Below, in pieces: positions 58,247 through 64,000 of a stretch of 64,000 bases of DNA. A program made the translations under genes and the position numbers. The notes beneath the pieces are model-generated. The model ran no database searches. It was not told where the DNA came from and saw only the letters and a program-made list of their open reading frames with translations. Each line of letters opens with the position of its first letter. Position 1 is the stretch's first letter. This DNA comes from Asterias rubens (taxonomy: Eukaryota; Echinodermata; Asteroidea; Forcipulatida; Asteriidae), in assembly GCF_902459465.1 (NCBI RefSeq), contig NC_047062.1, positions 22,883,919 to 22,947,918 on the forward strand, written 5' to 3'.

Positions 58247-58607
58247 TTAAAGGCCTGGACACCTTTGGTAATTGTCAAAGACCAGTCTTCCAACTTGGTG
58301 TATCTCAAAATATAATGCATAAAATAACAAACCTGTGAAAATTTGAGCTGAATTGGTCATCGAAATTGTGAGAACATAATGTAAGAAAAAATGCCCTTGT
58401 CACACAAAGTTTTGCGCTTTCAGATGCTTGATTTCGAGACCTCAAAATCTAATTCTGAGGTCTCAAAACCACATTCGTGGAAAATTACTTCTTTCTCAAA
58501 CACTATGCTAATTCAGAGGGAGCCGTTTATCACATTACTCATCACCAAGTGAGGTTTTATGCTAACAATTATTTTGAGTAATTACCAATAGTGTCCACTG
58601 CCTTTAA
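58247..58607. mobile_element. TTAA MITE family 1, copy i
   Basis: TTAAAGGCCTGGACACCTTTGG at the left and AGTGTCCACTGCCTTTAA at the right. It is in the opposite internal orientation to copy h, 210 bases away, so the two neighbouring copies could pair with each other. Confidence 0.8.
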
Positions 58608-58706
58608 CGTATACATTATTATTATTTTGTTTTCAGTTTGTTTATTTATTTATTCATCATTGTTGCACACCTTTAAGGTTTATTTAGGAAACTTAGTAAA
58701 ACGCGC

Positions 58707-58773
58707 GGTGGCGCTATTTTGTTTTATTTGTCAAAATTTCAGTTGGCAAGTATTTCTCACAAGGTGGCGCTGT
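58707..58773 (+). promoter_or_regulatory. Two GGTGGCGCT motifs upstream of the SAM gene
   Basis: GGTGGCGCTAT (58707-58717) and AAGGTGGCGCTGT (58761-58773) resemble the CTCF core and lie 95-160 bases before the start codon at 58868. A CTCF or other zinc-finger site is possible but not shown. Confidence 0.3.
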
Positions 58774-58867
58774 TTGAGTCCACCGTTAAAAAGTTGTTAA
58801 TTTTGATGAAAAGTTGGCGTTACACAGCGTGAGAAAAAGGAGACGTGGCACACATTCTTGCTACCAA

Positions 58868-61800
58868 ATGGCTACTAAATCAAATACAGGTGAACATTTG
58901 GATCCCGACTTTTTCTTTGTAACTGTGGAAATCTGACTTTAAAAAACGTAAAATGGGTAGTTTTTGTGTTTATTGCCCGTGCACCAGCGTACAAAAAAAT
59001 CATAAACTAAACAGAATGCTTTTTATTATTTATGGTATGTCATTTCGCCCCATCCAAACTTACAACAAAGTCGCCCCCTTCATACTCGGCCTCGACCAAT
59101 CAATATTTAAAATTAAATAGTAATATTTCCTTCGGTTGTTTAAATTGAATGTTTGGAATAGACAGGTGCCCTGAGTACAATCAAATGATTGGAAACTCAT
59201 AGTAAACCACCATTTCGCGTTGTAGGGACAGGGTTTCACTAGGGCACTAGTTACCACAGAAGTAAACATTTTGTTTAATAGAGGACAACACCCCAGTTAC
59301 TGGTTCCACAAGAGGGTTAAGTTCACTAAGCACAAAGAAATCAAGCCCAAAGGATCTAACTATGTGCAATTGCAGACAAAAGCAAATGGGCACCACCCAA
59401 ATAATTTGTTGGTCACCTATACCACTGATCTTACTTAAAAAATTAAAGGGTATCTTTGTTTTGCAGAAATGTCAGATTGGATTAAGTTCTTCACTGCAGC
59501 AGGGATACCACCTGGTCCGGCAGCCAAGTACGCCATGACGTTCATGGACAACCGAATCCAGAAGAGCATGTTGATGGACCTGACTAAGGAGTATCTGAAA
59601 GAAATGGGCGTTAGCGTCATGGGTGATGTTATATGCATCCTGAAGTATGCAAAGTCGGCCTACTCACAGGTAATTATCTGCGCCCAAAAATGTACTGTGG
59701 AAGTGTCGTGGCCGAGCATTCAAGAGCACCGAGTTCAAACTCTGGTTTTTCTGATCAGCAGAGTGTGTGTGTTGTGTAACGCATGTAAAAGAACCCAGTG
59801 CACTTATCGAAAAGAGAAGGGGTTGTCCCCGGTGTTCCTGGCTGTGGCTGCTGTATGCGCCCAAGCACCTTGTAAACTCTTATAAGGTGCTATATAGTTG
59901 GGTCTCAGAATTCATTACTGCAATAACCTATCTTTCTGAAAGTTTATATACTCAGCACCTTGAGTACCTTGTTTGGTATCTCCGATGCTATATAAAACCT
60001 CACTATTATTATTATTACTCCTGAAAAGAAAAGATTTTCTTAACAACACTGGACTGTATTGGTAGTCGACTGAAAAGGGATTGTGGCTTTTTTGTCACAC
60101 TACAGCACTGACTCATTACTATCCTTTGGTTTATACTGTGCTGGAATGTACAGCGTATATAAACTTTGGTTGAATTTGTTTTGTCTTCATTGCATCTGAT
60201 GAAGTAGTTATTGCTCTGAAAGCTAATGCATATTTATTACTGTAGTTAGTTAACATTGTTACTATAATACTATTTATTACTTACTGTGCTACACAGATAT
60301 TATTAGCAGGCAAACATACACATCGTCGTAAATGCGCATTACACAATATTATACACAGGAAAACACACTCAAGGTTTGTTGTTGTGATGATGTCAGTTGA
60401 ATTGAGTCAATTGATGATTGTTGTGTTTCTTTTTATTTCAATGGACAGTATGAAAGAGATAGGCCTATCCTAGAAGCCATGCCTCAACCACAAGATGGCA
60501 AAATAGAACTCAAACGACAAACAACTCGTGAGTATTAGCATTATTTCTTTCAAACGCATAACTTATATTTCCTGACTGTTGTTGCTTTTTCGTGTGCATT
60601 TTGTGTCCATATATCATGTTATAGGATTTGAGGCATGGTGAGGTATCAATATATATTTGATTTGCGGTAACACCATGTGTGTATCTACTTGCCAGGTAGA
60701 GTTGGCAAGTAGATACACACATGGTGTTACCGCAAACCAAATATATACCATGTTAACCTGCTACTTGTGTACCATTTGACATACTGCTTTGTCCCAAAGG
60801 AATTGTTCTTTGCAAAATGGAAACAACCATGCCCTATCAATTTCCAGGCCTGCACTTATAGCTTTCTAATACTCTTACTGTATGTATCTGTTACTGCAGC
60901 TGGCAACCGTATGTTGGAGCATTACATGCGTAGGGAAGGCATTCTGGAAGAGAATCCTAAGGTTAAGGTCTCCACAGCCATGGCCACCCGACTTGGAGCT
61001 GTTCCCACCACAGGTATCCAGAAAGTTTCATTTTGATATTGTTGGAGTAATGAAAGGCCAGGGCTAAATTTCATGGCTCTGTTTACCACCGAATTCTACG
61101 CTTACGATCACAATTCTCTGCTTACTGTGCAAGCGGTGAATTTATGCGGTAGCTGTGTTAGTGACAGGCCTGAATGCCTCAATTTTGAAAGGGCAAGGGC
61201 ACACTATGAGGAAATGATTAATTTCCTCTGGAGCATTTCAAGGGCACCAAGGAAATGACCTGGGGGCACAGAGGCAATCGCCTTTGTTGCCTCCGTGAAG
61301 TATCGGGCCTGAAGTGAAGACTGCCTAGAACAGGGATTGTGCATGCGCACAAGCAAAAGATTCCCTGCTAACCTGTGAAGCAGTAGAGCACTGTAGTAAT
61401 GTTTTGTCGTTCATCGAGTCTGGGTTTTTGACAATAATGTCTCAGCGCAAGATCCAGGGCTCAAAAATTACACTGGACCACAGGTCCAAGGCCAGTGATT
61501 TAAGCATTGGGCAAGTAAACTCATGACTGGACTAAATCTCATAACCAGAATTGAATAATTATAAAAGTTAAGGTTTCTGGGCAAAATATCAAGAACTAAA
61601 CATCTGTGTTAACACAAAACTAAGCGGTTTGACTTTTTTTTTTCCACTTCCAAGGCTCCAAGAAGAATGCGATGGGGATACCTGGATCAGTGGAGGTCAT
61701 CCCAGTCAAGAAGGCACGCAGGGTACCCCCAGAGGAAGAGGGCTCTTACATCATCTCCCTGCCCAAGGGAAGCACAGAACGTACTAAGAAGATCCTAGGC

Positions 61801-64000
61801 CAGAAGGCCAAAGGTGGGTCAATAATTCTAGTCACGGTATCATGTTAGGAACTTTAAGGCCTTGTCACCCGAGGCAACTTTTACAGGCAACTTGGAGGCA
61901 ACCAACTGCAATGCATGCTTCAGGACCACCTTGGTAGCACATGAGTAATTTTTCAAACAATGTCTTCTCGTTTCCAAGGAATGTATGTGGACATTCAAGT
62001 GTGAAAGAATTATCTTCTTGAAGATTGGCTGGAACGGGTTGCCTGTAAATTGCCTCATGTGACATGGGCCTAAGACTGAACAATATGGGCCCAATATCAT
62101 AGAGCTGCTTAAGCACAAAATGTAGCTAAGCACAAAACAGTTTTATTTGTAAGAATTAGGTTACCAAGCATGTTTTACCAATATACATGTATCATCATTT
62201 TGACTGGTTTCCTGATCGACTTGATGGAATCGGGCCCAGTGATGTTTGAATTCTTCATGATGTACCCCCAATAGATTCATTACCTTAATTAAAAGGGTGT
62301 CGTGGCCGAGCGGATAAGAGCACCGAACTCACGCTCTGGTTCTTCTGTTCAGCAGAGTGTGGGTTCAAATCCTGGTCGTGACACTTGTGTCCCTGAGCAA
62401 GACACTTGACTAAAATTGCTTCTCTCCACCCAGGGGTAAATGGGTGCCCGTGAGGGCAGAGATGGTTCTTGTGATTGGTTTAGACGAGTAGCGCTTATTA
62501 ATGTTGTACAGGCTGTGAACTCCCCAGGGAGCTGAGATGGTTTAAGGAATGAATTAAGGCCCAGTGACCAGGGGTAATAATCTTGGAAGCGCTTTGAGAA
62601 GCCCTTATAAAAACTGGTTATTATTATTATTTTTAATAAGCCGATTAAGACAAGTAACAACTGTGACTTTTGCACCCTACGTTATAGTGTAAACAAGATT
62701 GTGTGTTTAGCATGTGGCGCACTCATTGATTGAGGGCGGGGAAAAACTGCTTGTTTTGATCAGGTTTCAATATTTTTCTCAAATATCTCCAAACTCCCCA
62801 TAGTCGGAGTGTTTGCACGACTAGGTGCTGGTTCATCTGGTGCAGCAGCAGTTGGAACCACTTCATCAGCAGGAATTATTGCCGCCAAAGCAACAACAGC
62901 AAGTACAGGGAAAAAGGTAAACGTTTGAAACATTTCTACACCTGTCCTGTCCTCGGGCTCTGTTTCTCGAAGGATCGTATTGCATGTGATGCCCAACAGT
63001 TATCCGACAAGCGTGTTCTAATAGATTTGACTACCAGTATGTATTAATTGCGTAAATTAGTACCTATGTCTATGTTTAAACACTCCTTACCATGTTTAAA
63101 CATGGCAATGTGACCTCTTCTCAACCAATCAGAGCGTCCCAGGTATTTATGGATAGATGTTAAATTGCTTTAGACATAAAGAGTATCTATGTGAAAAGTA
63201 TCTGTCAAAGGAAATTTCATTACCAAAAATCCATTTAGACCCACTATCATTGGTTTCTGGCACAAAAGTTCCTTTTTACAGCAAGTTCTACTGTATTGCA
63301 AAAGTCAGATTATAATTCACAAGAGATTTACCATTTGTTTACCTTTTTTTATCTTAGGCTGGCTCCCCGAATGTGTTCAATCGACTCGGTGGGCAGAACA
63401 CAATACCGTCTCCGCCCTCAAGTCCAGTACTCCAGTACCACGGAGTACTGAAGAGCCCTCCTCAGCCTTCACCTACTCCGAAGGTCACGATCACAGCTGC
63501 CGCTAAAGCTAAGAAGATTTCAGCAGTACAAGAGCGTCTAGGAGTCCAGCGACCAGAGGTGTCTACCACAACGACCTCCCATATGGATACAGTGGGTTTG
63601 AAACACAGCCTTCAAGCTCGTTTGGGCGGTCAGAAAAATGAGACGTCACCAGGTGCCTCTCAAAAAATGACAATCACGTTTGGCAATGACGGTGCGCCTA
63701 CTGGTAGCAAGAAGTCGGCAGGAATCATGTCGAGACTGGGGGCCCAGAAGGATGATCCCCCATCGCCGAAGTTGAAGCAGATGATATCGCTGAAGCCAGG
63801 TGTCGCGAAACGTCTCGGTGACAAGAGGAACTCTCCAAAGGTTACTGCAAAGACAAAGGCCACTTCTAGTGGGGTCATGGCAAGGTTAGGGCAAAAACAG
63901 GGCACTACGGCGACAGTGACTCTACCAGCAACTCCAGCAGGCAGGCTGCAGAAACGACTTGGGCTGCCAGTCAAGAGCGCCACCACCCCAAAGAGCTCCA
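58868..64000 (+). CDS. C19orf47: SAM-domain protein, C19orf47-like (3' end outside window)
   Basis: Seven exons in phase: 58868-58889, 59467-59669, 60449-60527, 60900-61013, 61655-61813, 62804-62916 and 63358 onward; the last is still open at 64000 (about 444 residues seen). Residues 9-75 form a SAM domain (SDWIKFFTAAGIPPGPAAKY; NRIQKSMLMDL; MGVSVMGDVICILKYAK), very close to human C19orf47. Exon 5 carries the conserved KKARRVPPEEEGSYIISLPK and TERTKKIL block, and exon 7 the SPVLQYHGVLK block. The C-terminal region is basic, low in complexity and has repeated RLG motifs. The human relative is reported as nuclear and its function is little known. The short first exon is supported by the matching extra residues before the SAM domain and by phase. 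It is probably a functional gene. Confidence 0.88.
59698..60018 (+). mobile_element. SINE A, internally deleted
   Basis: Head GTGTCGTGGCCGAGCATTC, then a jump from AGCAGAGTGTGTG directly to TTGTGTAACGCATGTAAAAG, and the body GGCTGCTGTATGCGCC, ending in ATTATTATT. It lies just after SAM exon 2. Confidence 0.8.
60653..60748. repeat. Near-perfect palindrome of the GGTGTTACCGC repeat
   Basis: Two head-to-head copies with arms of about 38 bases (GCGGTAACACCATGTGTG and its mirror) around a GGTAGAGT loop. Each arm matches 3420-3470 and 9240-9285. It lies between SAM exons 3 and 4. Confidence 0.85.
61165..61315. mobile_element. CAGGCCTG-ended MITE
   Basis: ACAGGCCTGAATGCCTCA at the left and GAAGTATCGGGCCTGA at the right, with GGAGCATTTCAAGGGCACCA inside. 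It matches 26205-26385 and is intronic in the SAM gene. Confidence 0.7.
62090..62240. repeat. CTTAAGCA/TGCTAAGCA repeat fragment
   Basis: It starts GGGCCCAATATCATAGAGCT, contains GCTTAAGCAC, AGCTAAGCAC and GGTTACC, and ends near GGAATCGGGCCCAG. Confidence 0.5.
62298..62637 (+). mobile_element. SINE B, full-length copy
   Basis: Head GTGTCGTGGCCGAGCGG, box B GTGGGTTCAAATCCTGG, body with CTCTCCACCCAGGGG and GGGAGCTGAGATGG, and an ATTATTATTATT tail. It lies between SAM exons 5 and 6. Confidence 0.85.

Overview
The window is eukaryotic nuclear DNA: about 64 kb of AT-rich sequence in which short exons with GT-AG borders are scattered among long introns full of SINEs, fold-back elements and LINE remnants. 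The gene content (a Neverland-type Rieske sterol oxygenase, an ABCB10-type mitochondrial ABC transporter, a C19orf47-type SAM protein and a death-domain protein) and the repeat style point to an invertebrate deuterostome. An echinoderm, possibly a sea star, is my best guess; that placement is inference. There is no prokaryotic or organellar sequence, no CRISPR array and no convincing functional tRNA or rRNA gene.

Layout. (1) About 1-13.4 kb, + strand: the last 13 coding exons I can join of a large protein with a C-terminal death domain; its 5' end lies outside the window. Every internal exon is a multiple of three and every intron is phase 1. (2) 13.4-19.3 kb: no gene; fold-back elements, one perfect palindrome and a tandem array. 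(3) 19.3-28.0 kb, - strand: a complete 12-exon ABCB10-like gene, 734 codons, with a presequence-like N-terminus and all ATPase motifs intact. It converges on gene 1. (4) 28-33 kb: a 5'-truncated, frameshifted non-LTR retrotransposon inserted in a small tandem duplication. (5) 35.1-38.1 kb, - strand: a four-exon gene for a 141-residue secreted, probably helical, cysteine-containing protein I do not recognise, with a TATA box and a perfect NF-kappaB-type site upstream. (6) 41.2-55.4 kb, + strand: a complete seven-exon Neverland-like Rieske oxygenase (474 codons) whose 9.4-kb first intron is packed with mobile elements. (7) 58.9 kb to the window end, + strand: a C19orf47-like SAM-domain gene with at least nine short RLG motifs, running off the right edge.

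The genes do not form a pathway; they are ordinary neighbours in an animal genome. Two (death-domain protein, and the secreted protein with a kappaB site) could belong to innate immunity, but that is inference. The repeats are informative: at least three fold-back families end in TTAA-AG, one non-autonomous hAT element has an exact 8-bp target duplication, two tRNA-headed SINE families occur (one copy nested inside another), a tandem 319-bp unit carries a 73-nt tRNA-like sequence, and several perfect or near-perfect hairpins share a loop motif.

Method limits: exons were joined by eye from splice sites, phase continuity and family resemblance. UTRs, transcription starts and poly(A) sites are mostly not determined.
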